Origin: Polytrichum commune
Taxonomy: Eukaryota; Streptophyta; Polytrichopsida; Polytrichales; Polytrichaceae
Length of the DNA stretch: 60,000 nt
Direction of reading: 5' to 3'
NCBI GenBank assembly: GCA_950295325.1
Contig: OX485806.1
Span: 16,618,001-16,678,000 of the forward strand
Shown: positions 11,991 through 24,786 of the stretch, in pieces
Layout: each line of letters opens with the position of its first letter
Numbering within the stretch: the first letter of the stretch is position 1
The notes under the pieces: generated by a model
What the model was told of the DNA's origin: nothing
Databases searched by the model: none
The model's input: only the letters and a program-made list of their open reading frames with translations
Translations under genes and position numbers: made by a program

Positions 11991-12229
11991 GACCTAAGAT
12001 TTGCAACTTTTGCATCTTCAATATGAAACTTGAGATGTTAATCATTGTTATTCACAATTGTTAGTTGGATGAGACAATTTCCTATATGCTTCAAGGGCTC
12101 AAAATAGTTTGTGGAGTTGAAAGTGCCCACAATACAGTTACATATCTTGGTGGGTGAGTAACATTTTGGGGCATGTGACTCTGGACATTCACAACATTGA
12201 GGTATGTGGGCCTTATGGGGTCATAATTC

Positions 12230-12460
12230 TTAGTTGAACACCTATATTTGAGTGGTATATAGCAAGGCTTGTAGTTGAGAATTGACACCAAAAAAACATG
12301 TGTGACAAGAAAATTGGACTATGTACTCAAAACATAGATACCAATCCAAGTTTCGTAATCAACACAATTAGGAGGGCCTATGCGATTGTTCAAAGGAGAA
12401 AGAGTATCTTTACTTAGACCTCTTGTAAATCTTGATCTCAACTCCAATTTGAAACATGAA
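12230..12460 (+). repeat. Family A copy
   Basis: It contains acacctatatttgagtggta, tatagcaaggcttgtag, acatgtgtgacaagaaaatt, tcaacacaattaggagggcc and gcgattgttcaaag. Confidence 0.6.
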
Positions 12461-12639
12461 ATGACAATTTTCATGATTATCAATTGCTAATCAAACAAGA
12501 CAATTCCTAATCCAATCCCAATGACCAATAATGTATGTGTAGTTGGAAGTGCCCACAATAGACTCACACACCTTATACCCGCACTCTAATAGTGCACTTG
12601 TCATACCTATTGCAACATTGCACAACTCTAAGGTAGAGC

Positions 12640-12870
12640 ATGCGGAACCCAACATCCCACACAAAACCAACACCCCGAATCCTTGCACTATAAATTAATA
12701 TTGATTTTTAACAATGTCCACCACTTTAACGCTAGATCCCATGTTGGTGTGGGTCACATCTACCAACAAAAAATAAATCCCTTATAGCTTTTGCATACAC
12801 AATTCGAAGAAGACATACTTGGTGCATTCAAAACCCCTTTCTATTCTATTAACAAGAAACATCTCATAAT
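12640..12870 (+). repeat. Copy of the 1.05-1.5 kb intronic repeat
   Basis: It shares aatgtccaccacttt, gatcccatgtt, gggtca-atctacc, cttttgcatacacaattc and acttggtgcattc with the two copies in the UBP intron. Confidence 0.5.
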
Positions 12871-12954
12871 TTATCAATATAATAATAGTAGATGCACTCA
12901 ACCCTTAAGGTGACGATTTTAGCACCATCTAAGGTAGATGTGTCTACTTTGATG

Positions 12955-13225
12955 ACTTAACTAAATTGGACACCAATATTTGAGTGCTATATATGGTTTG
13001 GTGTGGCTCCAAGAACGAAAATATAAAAAAAAGGATGTGTGTTAGAAAAAAAGATTGGATTGCTGGCTCAAAATATGATAACTATTCTAGGTGCAATAGT
13101 CGACATAAATGGAGGGATCTATATGACCATTTGATGAACACCCAAATCCTCACTTGGGTAATGAATAAGATATGCATATGAACTCCATAAACTATGAAGA
13201 AAGTGGTTGCGGCCTCAAATTTAGA
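12955..13225 (+). repeat. Longest single-orientation family A copy
   Basis: It runs from ttggacaccaatatttgagt through ggtgtggctccaagaacg, aagattggattgctgg and ctaggtgcaatagtcgacat to aatgaataagatatgcatat and aagaaagtggttgcggcctc. It gives the fullest layout of the unit, about 260 bp. Confidence 0.65.
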
Positions 13226-13258
13226 TTTGCTAATTATCTCGTACTTTCATGTGCTACA

Positions 13259-13805
13259 TATCCTGGGAGGCAGTGTCCGGGGAGATTTTAGGGTTAACCA
13301 ATCAAAACCCTAATGTTTCCAAATCCAACCGGTTACATGTTGAGATCTTTCAGATTTTCTTCATTAATTCAAGGTATATTCCATAGATTCTTCTAAAATA
13401 TTTGGGGATTTTCCTGAAGTCTTGAACTTCAACCAGCTGTTTCTCAATCCTCAACCGGCTCATCTGTAACTAGCGATCGGTTACACGTTGTGTGATCTTT
13501 CGGATTTTCTTCATTAATTCAAGGTATATTCCATAGATTCTTCTAAAATGTTTGGGGATTTTCCTGACATCTTGAACTTCAACCAGTTGTTGCTCAATCA
13601 GACCTCAACTGGCTCATCTGTAACTAGTGATCGGTTACATGTTGTGTGATCTTTCGGATTTTCTTCATTAATTCAAGGTAGATTCCATAGATTCTTCTAA
13701 GATGTTCAGGGATTTTGCTGAAGTCCTGAACTTCAACCAGTTGTTGCTCAAACCTCAACCGGCTCATCTGTAACTAGGCGATCGGTTCTCCCCGTTCATT
13801 GCTAG
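13259..13805 (+). repeat. Tandem array, about three 150-154-bp units (family B)
   Basis: The box gatctttc-gattttcttca recurs at about 13344, 13494 and 13648. Each unit runs ggttacatgttgtgtgatct, ttaattcaaggtatattcca, tagattcttctaa-atgtt, gattttcctgaagtc, cttgaacttcaaccagttgt, ccggctcatctgtaactag. Single copies lie at 50959-51196 (minus) and 55497-55737 (plus). Confidence 0.8.
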
Positions 13806-16800
13806 GAGAGGTGGGCTGTGATAGTGGAAAGAGAGAAGAGTAAACCATTTAAGAGCCCATCTAAGTTAACTTACCTTACAGCTGACCAAGAAAGCTCCAA
13901 TTTCAAATGCAGAACTGGCTGTGCTGTTCATTTGCATACTTACAATGGGGCTCATGATTGGGCACGACAGAAACTTGCACTTATCCGTTTCAAACACATA
14001 TGTGAGGAAGGGTACCACTTAGCTGATAGGGCTCAGAGTACGACACTAGGGATTTGAGGGAGTCAAAAAGCGTTGGCGGAAGGAAGGAAGGAAGGAGATG
14101 TATGTGCATTGTGGTGCCATGTATCTATCTCTAGATCATCAACCGTTTGTTTGTAGGGTTCTCGGATATTTTTGCCTTGCGAATGGAACGGCTTCACGAC
14201 ATAGGAAGGAAAATGGAGTATTGGTTTCGACACACTTCATTGGACAAGTATATCACCCACTAGGACCCGTCGAAAAGTAGCCATATATCGTTGTTGTCGA
14301 GAGGTCGCTAGTCTCAACACAAAATGTGGTGACAGATTTTGATGGGTTGTAGATCACAACATTCTTGAGCTAGGCTAGGGTGTTGGGTGGGCCCTAGTAT
14401 CACGCACGTTGGATTTCAAGTCCCAAGATGTTTCGGGGTGAAGTCGAATATGAGTAATCGAAATGGAACGACCTCTTGGCATGTACCGCCTCGTTATCGA
14501 GCGTGGCTGATCATTGGGTTCCGATTATTATAGAGTACCTAGTTTTGAATCAGGTGTGGCTGCTCCTGTCTAGTCAGTATATCAAAACTCCAAGCTCCAG
14601 TCGCGGTTGGACATGGTGGAGACAACATCATCCATGTCCCTCGACTCTTGTTTCTTTATTAGAAAGAGAAACACATTCCCCTATCTAAAGAATGTGTGGA
14701 TGGCAATGTGTCAAATGGACCAAGTTGAAAACACTCCCTTTTTCTATCCATGTTTCAAAGGTGCGTGAACTTCAACATTCACAATTGATACATAGTGTAC
14801 CATAGTCTAGAAACTATGTCAACAAAGGATACGTTGAGGAATGGAACTGTGATTGGTTTGTGACATTTAGCTAACATAGGATCATATGTGTTTTCCGGAT
14901 ACATCAAGTTGTTCGGCTAGACAAAGTAAGAGGATCTAATTAACTAACATTTACTTGGAGGTTGCCTGGTGGAGCTTCCATACTCATATATTGTAAGGTA
15001 CATACACCAAAACTAACACAAAACCTAATGAACATTGTTTACCACAATCATGCATTTGAGGACTTCAAATGTATGAATATGATACATAATGTTGGTTTTG
15101 GATATGATACCACAACTCATGTGAGGAAGGAATCTCAATGATGTGGCGTCTTCCGAGTGGCCATGAAGAGGATGCTTGTAACCCATACACCATATCCTTT
15201 CGCAATTGGTTTACTAAGTTTACTAAGTAATGATTCCTCGACTAGTGCGGTTCCTCCTCACACAGGTCGTGTATGGTAACCAACAGTGTTACCAACTATG
15301 GGTTATCGTGGTTGGGTTCCTCGTGCCAGCTACCATATTATAGCATAATGGAATATAACTTATGTCAAGCTCATTGTCACAGTGGGCTCCAGATAGGATA
15401 ATAATCTGGATCCTCAAGTGGCTCAGATCCCTCTCTAGAATTGGATATTGGATCAGGAAATTCATTCTGCACAGAGTCCAAGATTTGCAAAAGTTGCACT
15501 TGTTCTCTGCAAATATGTGTATTCAATGTCATGGTGGGACCTTCCTTTTGTAAACGATTAATTTACCCACCATTTCAAAACTCTTTATTCATGGTCACAC
15601 TTGTCAGAAACAGGTTTAAAAAAACGCCGTGGATCCAAAGGGTGCGGTAGTGGTTGGGCTGCAGTGACTTAGCTTACCTTTTGCAGTGCTTGGACTGTAC
15701 TCTCCAGCCCAAAGAACAGAAAGTAAATAATACACAAGGCGGACTGTGACTGCAGTTAACTTGCAACTTCTTGACTTGTGAGTATGGGAAAATTGAGTGA
15801 TGTACAAGGATGATATACTGGACTGTCAAGGATTGCTCAGGAAGGCAACAAAAAAGTCAAAAAAGAGCATCACAATCCACATACTTAGATTAAAGTACAT
15901 GACAATTATGTCTACCCAACCTCAACAAGGGCATTCTATAAGCTGGCTTTTTTGAGGGGCTGGATTGCACTTGGCAGCAGGTAATACTAGCCTTCAACAG
16001 GGTTTGTTCAACATTCAACAACTGCAAAGTGACCGTATGGTATTTTAAACACTTTCTGATGGCAACCTTGTTGATGATGCAAAAACCTTGTCTGTTGACT
16101 GGCAGCTCAAAATGAGTGCCTATGGACCTAAATGTCTTGCTTCGAGGTTCAAGCAGTTAGGTACTCAGATAGGCTCAATCCAAAAACCAAACCTTCTAAA
16201 GTGGTCTTATTTCACCTTGTCCCTATCTATAGCTCATGGCGCCCACTTATCTGTTAGAACCTTAGTACCCAACACTGCCATAAAATCTCAAATACATTAT
16301 CAAATTCTATCGAATGTATCGAATTATGTATCATGAATTCTTTACAGATATCATGTGCAGCAAGGTCAGTAAGTGCGCCGCTGGTAACCTGTGGGCTTCT
16401 GCATGGAAATGGACTACCAGAGACAACACCAAGGCACATGTGGCAATCCTCTAGAAACTAGGTGTCCACATAAACCACTAGAGGAGAATGAAATAAATGT
16501 AAGTAGGGTTTCAAAAACATGATAGTAGTAACTGGATTTGTAGCAAAAAACCCACACTTCAGAAATACCCTGACATCAGGAACAGCTGATACAAACAAAA
16601 GCAGCAACATTATTACTGCATTGCAAGTGTCTCGGATTCTTGACCAAGGAAAAAGACCACGATGCAGATCACAAAGTAAATTATCTCAATAGGCTCCATT
16701 TTATTTAAGGGTCAGTGCGGTCCGTGTCCGGAAAACACATCTGATCCTATCTTCAAGTATACATCTACCTCTTACCAACAATTCAAGCATTGCCTTGAAC

Positions 16801-17057
16801 ACATTGGTGAGAGGAAGAGAGGGAGAGAGGTGGAAAGGAAAGGACCTCACCAATCGTGTCTAACGCAATTTGCTGATGAAGCAGAAAAGAAGCTCCCCCA
16901 CTCCTCGGCCTGGAGGATTGAGAAAAAGGGCTCATAGGTACAGGATGTCACGGGCTCAGTTTGTCGTCTGTCTAGCATCAAAAACCACTAACTGAGGCTT
17001 CTACGGCTATAAAATAATTGGAAGAGAGAAAGAAACCACAAGTCCCAGAAGAATATA
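13806..17057. other. Intergenic, including probable 3' UTR of the DUF7950 gene
   Basis: Positions 13806-14700 have a more gene-like composition (frames at 13818-14057 and 14476-14688), but the translations match nothing known. A GGAA-type run lies near 14080. From about 16500 to 17057 the sequence is probably the 3' UTR of the minus-strand DUF7950 gene. The rest shows nothing I can name. Confidence 0.35.
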
Positions 17058-20000
17058 TCAACAGAAGGGTCTTGTGCCCTCGATCTGAAGCAGGTTTTTC
17101 ACACGCGCATCACACACGTCGAATGCCCACGCATACAAGCTGCTACCACCAGGCGTGCCGTCATCTAATCTGACAACCCCAGCTGGAACAGACATCGCAC
17201 TGTGCTCGCCTTGGTGACTCCATTGTATCCGCACCCAACACTGGAATGCACCAGCTTCTGCAGGCAATTGTGCACCATCGCAAATCAGGGAGACATCTCC
17301 TGCCAATCGCACCTGGGCAGGGGATTCTTCGTCCCCACCACACCCATTATTGACTGTGGATGCAAGCCACGAGCATTTTGGCTGTCCTACCATGCGCTTG
17401 TACGCGCTATTCACCCACCTCACCCGGTCCCGCGAATCTGTGATCATGGATGGCATGTCCCCCCTCTCTAACCTTTCTTGCACAGATTCAAAGCTCTCAG
17501 TCTGAGCGGCCACATGAGGGTCTGAGCGAACCACAGTCTGCAGGGTGATTGTGGATCCTACAGGTCTCACAGCTTGGGGAGCAATCACTTTCGCTTGTGG
17601 TCCATCCAAGAGATTGTTGTTGTTATTGTTGTTGGAAGGGCTACTGTGATTCCCGCCTTCATGAAATATAAACTTCTTCAAGAACCCCCACAACACTGCC
17701 TTGCACTGTGGTGCTGAGAAAGGGGGTTGGAATGACAATCTCGCCAACTGGGTTCGGATGCCCAAGGGGTCAATGTGTGGACCAATTTCCTGCATCACAA
17801 AAGGGCAATGTAAGGTATGGTTGCGATGCAGTTTCCGGGAGACACAAATCACTGATCCCCCACAAGACATAGTAGGTTGGCCTTCATAGACAAGCTGGGA
17901 TATATGCAAGGGTTGAACACCTGCTGGACCATGAAACAATAAACAATGTCTACTCTTTTACCCACAAAACATCCTGGGCAAACTGAGAACTTCTCAGCCT
18001 GGGTTTAGGATTAGAAGATGGATCATCAAGGCTGTCAGTTCACAAAAGGTACAAAATGCCAACGTCAGATAGGGATCAGTGAAATTTGCAATAGACACAA
18101 ATCACTCCTCCCCACAAAACATAGAGGTGATTGGCTTTGGAAGACAAGCTGGATACAAATGCAAGGATTGAACACCTTCCGGTGAGAGAAGAATTGCTAA
18201 ACATGGTCTACTCTTCTACCCACAAAACGTCCTGAGCAGACTGAGAGAATCGCTCAACCTGAATCTATGACAAAACATAGATCATCTAGGCTCAGTCAAC
18301 ATGCGGTACAAAATGGCAATGTCAGATAGGGATCGTTGCAATTCACAAGAGACACAAAAACACCGTTCCTCATTCTAGAAAAGGGGGTAATTGATTTTGA
18401 CAGACAATCTGGATAAATGCAAGGGTGAAACTCCTACAGGTGGAAGACGAAATGCTACACAAGGTCTACTTTTCTACCCAAAGTCCTGAACAAACTGAGA
18501 GAATCGCTCAACCTGGGTGTAGGACAAAACATGGATCATCTAGGCTATCAGTAACATGAGGTGCAAACTAGCAATGTCAGATAGGGATCGTTGCAATTCA
18601 CAAAGACACACAGAATCGCTGTTCCCCACAACAACAAAAACAAAAAAGGTGGTTGGCCTTGACAGACAAGCTGGATAAATGCAAAGAATGGAACTCCTAC
18701 CGGTGGAAGATGAAACGCTAAACAAGGTCAACTCTTCTTCTACCCAAAAAAATGTCCTCAGCAAACTCTTGAAGAGCGCTCAAAATGGGTATCTAAGACA
18801 AAACCATCATCATGAGGTGTATCGTCGCAACAACATAGTCCGGAATGAGCTTATTGAAGAATTTTCTGACCTGCATCCTGCCACTCGTCCTTTCCGAAGA
18901 CGCCCTCTTGAACGCAGTGTTTGCCCACAACAATCTATCCAATTCATCGGTGAGCAGTACTGCCTCGGATGAGGTGCCGTGCAACTGCTCTAAGTACTGC
19001 ACATCGATGACCCGCCCTCGACAATTGCCATGTGACGACGACATTCCACTAACCTTCTCTACAAACTCGCGGACAGCCACAGGACCAAAGCCACTCTCGG
19101 TGGTGGCGCCGCCACCACCTTCTTCTACTCCTCGTAAAAGCAGCGATATATCACCTTCCTCATGCCACGACCGTCCGCTGCTTGACATGGTCAAATTGGT
19201 GTTGGGCTTACAATTGCTGCTAGGCTCTGGCACCTTGTTGGCAGCAGCAGCAGGCTTCACATCCGAGCTGAAGAGGGAAAGAGTGGAGCCTGATGACATG
19301 GAATGTGTGTGTACGTGCAAAGGAGTGTTCGGGAGAAGGGAAAGGGTCACCAGATTCGGTCTTCCACTTTCGGCCGCATCCTCAGCTGAGCAAACTTCAC
19401 TGTCTCCTCCAAGGCTGGTGGAAATGGATGTGCAAGCGAAGGAAAAGTCTTTCCTCACAGAGTGCAAGTTGGAAGGCTCCGCAGGGAACAACACGGGTGT
19501 ACCACTTGCGGCAGCTCGCTCCATGAAACCCCCATCCTTCTCAAGAAACTCCTCATGGTTATGGTTATGGCTATGGCTATGGTTTCCATCATGATGGTTA
19601 TGGTTATAGTTTCCGTTATGATGCTTATAATGGTTTCCGTTGCCAATGTTGAGGCTCAATCCATCCTTGCTGCTCAACATGGTCCCGGTGCCGTTCACCA
19701 TGCCCACTTGGCCAAAGTAGGCATCTCGGGGGGGTGACTTGGAAGCCAAAGTCAAGGAGACGGAGACAAGTTCACTTTGTTGTTGTTGTTGTGGTGGTTG
19801 TTGTGGTTGTGGTGGTGGTTGCTGTTGTTGCTGTTGCTGTTGCTGTTGTGGTTGTTGAGAGTGATCGAAGCTCTCCCGGAACCGTTGCAGCCCACCGGGA
19901 CCGAAGATGGGAGCCACTCGATCACTGAAGATTGGGGTTAGATTGGGGTAAGGAGCTTGAAATTCCACGTTGCCTCCTGTACCTGTTCCTGTTCCTGAGC

Positions 20001-20472
20001 TTTTCCCCGAAGTTGATCCTCCTCCGCCTCCGGTCATCCCAGGGCGAGTTCTCTTCCCAGGCCGGGGGGACTTGGAGTCGGGAGCTCTCTTACGGGGGCG
20101 CTTCCCTCTATACTCGGAGGATGATTTTGTGATACTTTTCTCAGCTGAAAGTGATGAGAGAGAGTGGGAGTCGGTCGGGTCGGTTCCCTCTGGCTTGGCC
20201 ACGGGTTTGGGTGCTATCGGCCTGTACCTGGACATTATGTGGTCGGTCTTGGTGGGATACATGGGGATGCCCGTGAGCATTGCCAGCACACACCCGCCCT
20301 GATCCGAGGGTTTCATGCTCAACTGTGAGTAGCCCAACTGCTGCGGATGCTGTGCTGATGCTGCTGCTTCATAAGGAGAAGAGGATGAAGAGGTTCGTTC
20401 TCCATCGTCCGAGGTGAGAGAGGAATGTGAGGAGAAGGTGAAGGGACGGAAAGAGCGCATAAGAGGAGTCAT
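17058..20472 (-). CDS. DUF7950 domain protein, two exons, 777 residues
   Basis: Exon 1 is 20472-18871 and exon 2 is 17789-17058 (stop at 17060-17058). The intron is 18870-17790 with GT-AG ends (ATGCAG^GTCAGA, GTGATGCAG^GAAATT), phase 0 on both sides. ATG 20472 is the first ATG in the open frame. Seen in order: Ser-rich N-terminus; RYRPIAPKP at 82-90, a hallmark of plant DUF7950 proteins; a basic, probable nuclear-localisation stretch at 122-143; poly-Gln/Pro at 206-232; His/Asn-rich 281-308; a PAS-like segment TDELDRLLWANTAFKR at 508-523. Exon 2 carries an Asn run (587-593), the family core with VGSTITLQTV (611-620), TDSRDRVRWVNSAYKRM (651-667), and the C-terminal block FQCWVRIQW...VPAGVVRLDD...YAWAFDV. 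Flowering-plant members are usually nearer 250-350 residues. The biochemical role of DUF7950 is unknown to me; a nuclear regulatory role is inferred. Confidence 0.82.
17793..18840 (-). repeat. Four tandem ~255-bp units filling the DUF7950 intron
   Basis: On the plus strand, the box gtcagatagggatc recurs at 18064, 18321 and 18576, with a degenerate counterpart at 17810, so the spacing is 254-257 bp. Each unit then has gacacaaa-cac, gacaagctggata-atgcaa, ggtctact-ttctacccac and gaatcgctcaacctg. The first unit abuts the splice acceptor and extends into the unspliced frame. The last ends about 30 bp inside the donor. Confidence 0.85.
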
Positions 20473-21620
20473 GTGTGCAGTTTGCTGCTTAACAAGGAGC
20501 ACAAGGACACGGGTAAGGGCACTCCTAGTTGGTCTTCTTCAATATGCCAACACGCCATATAGCGATGCAACAACTGATGATGAGAAGAGGGTGATGACGA
20601 CGACAAAAGGTACGGCCAGCGCACATGGAGACTCGGCATCACACCCCCTAAAAACCCCAAAGAAAAAATCAAAAAGTAAGCCAAAGCCACCGGTTGCAGA
20701 GGAAGGAAAGAAGGAAGCTCCACTCCAAGCTCACAAGGATAATAACCTCATGCTCACGAAGATCATCACCCTCATCCTCACACGATCGCGTAGCATCATT
20801 CTCGTAGCAACAACCCAAAGACTAGTAGGATAGTAGGATCTTCTACCATAGTTGTTTCAAAGAGACTCCGGAATCTTTTTCAAAACAGATATCCACCTCA
20901 TACCTGCCCAAATACCACATTTCCCTCCCGATCGGCCTTCCACTCCACCACAACTTTAGCCGGGGCCGTCACTTCTCTATACATAAGGAAATATAAGCAA
21001 CCTCTTGCTCGATGCTCCTGCCGTTCGTGAACCTTAGTAACTTGCAAAACCTTGAAGCAGATAACAAACTACCTAACTACGGATAATGATGCATGTCGTG
21101 ATGGATGCATGTATGTGTGTCCGCGAGAGTCTGCTGCTCATCCCTTTTTCCTTTACCCCCGGCCCCTACTTACGTACGCTTTCCTTAGACTCTCACATCA
21201 CCAGCTTCGACATCGACATTACTGCCCACCACCCGAGAGTCTGGTCCAACACACCCGGATCAAACAGTACGCCACCAGATTCCCAACCACCACCACGTGC
21301 CTCCACACCCCCCCAACTAGCAAAACAGTGCCACCTTAACCCAAACCCCAAAACTCTCAACTCTTAACACTTAAAAGTCCTCCCACCTCCGACACTCTCC
21401 CTGCAACTCAAAACTCCGAACTTCCAAAAACCTCCTCCCGGATCGCAACCCCAATCCTAAGTTAAGTTAGTCCTACCCCGACGATGACGACGATGCTCTG
21501 AGATTGTGACGACGGGGGAAACATAGAAACATAGGGAGGGAGGGAGGGAGGGAGGGAGGGAGGGAGTGATGACAGCCCGCACGAACGTCCGCCCCTAATT
21601 CCAGGCAGCTAATAAATTGG
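20473..21620 (-). promoter_or_regulatory. 5' UTR/promoter region of the DUF7950 gene
   Basis: GC-richer than the surrounding DNA, with several short upstream frames in the minus sense. A GGGA repeat lies at 21535-21566 (TCCC in gene sense), a common plant core-promoter or leader feature. No TATA box could be fixed with confidence. Confidence 0.4.
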
Positions 21621-22259
21621 CCTACAGGGTAAGTCGACGATGGATTGCTCCACGCGGAGAACCGATTGGAAAGAAAGCAGCAAACACGCGAGCCACACCG
21701 AGCGGGGCTCTCCTCTCCCTCTCCTCGTCACTCCGCTGAGTTACTGCGACCAGACGACGAAGCGCAAGTGGCCACAGGTCGGTAGCAAAACCTTCCTCTT
21801 CCTCTTCCTCCCTTGGTAGGTAGGTAGATGTGTAGGTAGGTAGTACAGGGCAAATGGGTGGAGAATCCACAATCCTGTCAAGCACCCAGAGACTTAGATT
21901 AGATTTTGAGAAACAAATGGTACATAACACTAATATAGTTATCTGTAAAGTCCCCCAAAAAGGGGGGACGAACCCATGGGTTTGATCCTTCTTTGACAAA
22001 CCCTTTTCTAATGAAAGCTCGCCGTGCATCGGAGCCTATTTTGAAAGTTGGGGTGAAAATTTTAGGATCCCCTTTGTCCATCTCAAAAACTTTGAGAGCA
22101 TTTGAGGATCTAAACTAGGGTATGCGCATGGGGACCCGTTGTCCGAAATCCCAGATGAGCGTATGCAAGGTTAGCTTGGCCCACCCATTCTAGTAGGACA
22201 AGCTAGAACCAAACTTGGTTTCAATAGCTTGCCACCGCTCTTTGTGTATGGTAATCTAA
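21621..22259. other. Intergenic, unassigned
   Basis: A 135-codon minus frame (22029-21622) crosses a cctctt/taggtagg microsatellite near 21785-21845 and has no recognisable domain. Nothing else is seen. Confidence 0.35.
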
Positions 22260-22520
22260 GGGTTGCTTTACACCTAGAGGCCGAGCCAATTCGTTGTGTA
22301 AGAGGTTTGAAATCCTCACTTGTGATTGGTCAAAAGGTTAAAATCAGCCCCAACCCCTTTACACCTAAAGGTCGGGCCAATTTGGTGATATGAAATTTTT
22401 TTATCAAAAAAGTCATGGTCTGGCATGGCCCGAGCTCATTGAATTGGGTGCACCGAAAATGGAGGGTCTTTTTACACGTAGACCAAGAGCCGTGACCATG
22501 AACGTGGACCATGTTGAGGG
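22260..22520. mobile_element. Truncated Harbinger/Tourist-like element
   Basis: It starts after TAA (22257-22259) with GGGTTGCTTTACACCTAGAG. It matches the right side of the complete copy at 33683-34144 in reverse orientation, including ttgtgattggtcaaaaggtt, a second internal terminus-like box near 22355-22380, and gagctcattgaattgggtgc. The other end is missing. Confidence 0.6.
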
Positions 22521-24616
22521 ACTGCAACATAAGTTTGGGTTTAGATCCCCACCATGGCGATATAACAAACTCTAAGAGCCAGTGTTAATAACTCCTTATT
22601 TTGTGTTAGACCCACCTTTTTTTATGAACCTAAATCAATATCAAGTAGAGCATGAAACATTATCCACTTGTTGCCGTGTAGGACATCATGTTTATATCTC
22701 TACCATTCAATTTCTTTGGTCCCTCATGCCATCAAGCCCTCATGTAAATTGAACTTGGATTGTCTCTAAAGTTGGCATGGTGTACCGATTCTTACACCTT
22801 AATTAGTAAAATGACTCTAGTATCAAAATGGTGTCATAATGGTGTTGACCCAAATACTCATATCCTCTCATTTTGTGATACCCTCCAAGTATCAATAATT
22901 TGACTCTAATTACAAACTTGATACCGGCAAGGTGGGTTTGTTTGATAGCATTATTCACATTGTGCACTAATACCATTCATTCACATGTATACCAGTTTGA
23001 CATTGATTTACACGAGGGTGCAAGACCAAAGAAACTTCGAAATTGAGTGATCCTATCGGTCCATAGCAAAATTTTGCACCCAAAATTTTGGGAGCAAGGC
23101 GTCACAAAACGAAGTTGCACTACGGTGACCATACTTTCCTACATGATCTCAACAATCTTTACTCATTAAAATAATCTTCCTAGTCTACAAAACATATTTT
23201 CAAGGTTGGGTCCAATCTTCAGTACAAAAGAAAGTCCATCAAATAGCATTTTGGAACCCACGTTTTCTATACCCATACCTTTATGTAAACCCACCCTAAA
23301 AATTTGACTCACTGTGACATTAAGATTGAAGTACCATGTTAATGGAAGTGGTTATTTTGAGTTTTGAAGTACACCATCTCTAGTTGCCACCCAATGATTG
23401 CAAGACCATTAATTGGATCGATGATGAATAGCGTGAACCACACTAAATTAGATGTTTAGTGTAGTGGATAAACTTGGCTTGACAATCTTGTCTTAACAAG
23501 AACTCTGCATTTTCTTTTAGAAGTGATGGTAATTTGTGTATATCAATAGCTTCTAAAGCGCCAACTTTTAGGGTCATGAGGGCTTGACCAATTTTTGCAC
23601 CTCAATATTTTGATTTTTCTCCCTCTACAAGGATAGCTCGATCAAATCAAGACCTTCCAATGCATATTAGGTGTTTTCTATGTATTTCACTAGAGTTGGT
23701 TGTCATAGTATGTTAATGATGTAGGAAACTTTCAAAAAACAAAAACAAAAAAATTATCACGTATTGGGGTCAAGATCAAAGTTTTAATTTCTTTTTAATT
23801 TGTCTGTTGACCGTAAATTTCATCATACAAATCAAAACTTTGAAACATATGAAAAACATGTAACAATGGACAAAGTTTGTAGATATGGCCATGTACATTA
23901 TTGGATAGGGAATTATTGCATATGAGATGTACTCTCATTCATCCAACATGGAAACTTGACTCCCTATGGATTTGTTGCCAATTTATCTCAAATGACTTCA
24001 AAGAAACAACTTCCAGGTCTTTGAAGTTAGTTCCGGTGTCAAATAAACTTTAAAATGTAACCTCCAGGTTGCATGCTATTGCAAGGTTTTCGTGTTGAAT
24101 GAATGAGATGTACGCTCACATATAACAATTCTCTCTCTCCATGTACATTGTGCTCCCAATCAAAGTAGACACGTGAGTAGACATTAGTGTCAATGGACAT
24201 GGAGTAACTTCATTGAGTGGAAAAAGTGAGAGCAAAATGCTCATGCTTTGAAGGGTGTCAGTCCGTTCTATACCATACAAGGCTATATTTCAACACAAAA
24301 AAGAATTGTTTTTCCCCTTAAAGATTGCCAAGTGTCATGCTCACATTCGCCATGGGCCACTTGTAACCCGCGTGGAAACTACATTCCGGCACATGTAAAG
24401 ATGAAGTAGGGATCCCTCTACTGTATGTTTGATAAGATATTATCACCTCGTGACCACCCCTTAAACACCAAGAGAAATACTCCAACGTCCAACCATAATA
24501 AAATGAAACTATCACAACCCAACCACACCAAAATCATAATACTCCAACGTCCAGCGTGGTCGGGCCGTCAACACAGATGATGAAAGTCTCATTCAAAATT
24601 GATAATTACCACGAGT
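22521..24616. other. Intergenic, nothing recognised
   Basis: AT-rich, with no frame longer than about 65 codons and no delimited repeat. Confidence 0.4.
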
Positions 24617-24786
24617 CCATGTTACATAACATTATTCAAATCCATAACAATGTTCCTTGGGATTGACAATATTCTACAAAATATTCCCGGTCGACATATA
24701 CATATATGGAAATATACAAGAATATTGTGTGGAATATTGTCAATCCCACATAACAGTGTTATGGATCTGAATAATGTTATGTATGG
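24617..24786. mobile_element. Foldback MITE, ~170 bp
   Basis: Almost the whole element is an inverted repeat. The left arm reads acataacattattcaaatcc, ggattgacaatattctacaa; the right arm reads the reverse complement with a few changes. The arms meet near the palindrome catatacatatatgg. No clear target duplication. Confidence 0.75.

Noticed and set aside
13818-14057. 79-codon frame after the family B array, with an acceptor-like site
   Set aside because: Two different frames are equally open, neither gives a recognisable protein, and no partner exon was found.
21622-22081. 135-codon minus frame near 21.6-22.0 kb
   Set aside because: It reads through a cctctt microsatellite and shows no family features.
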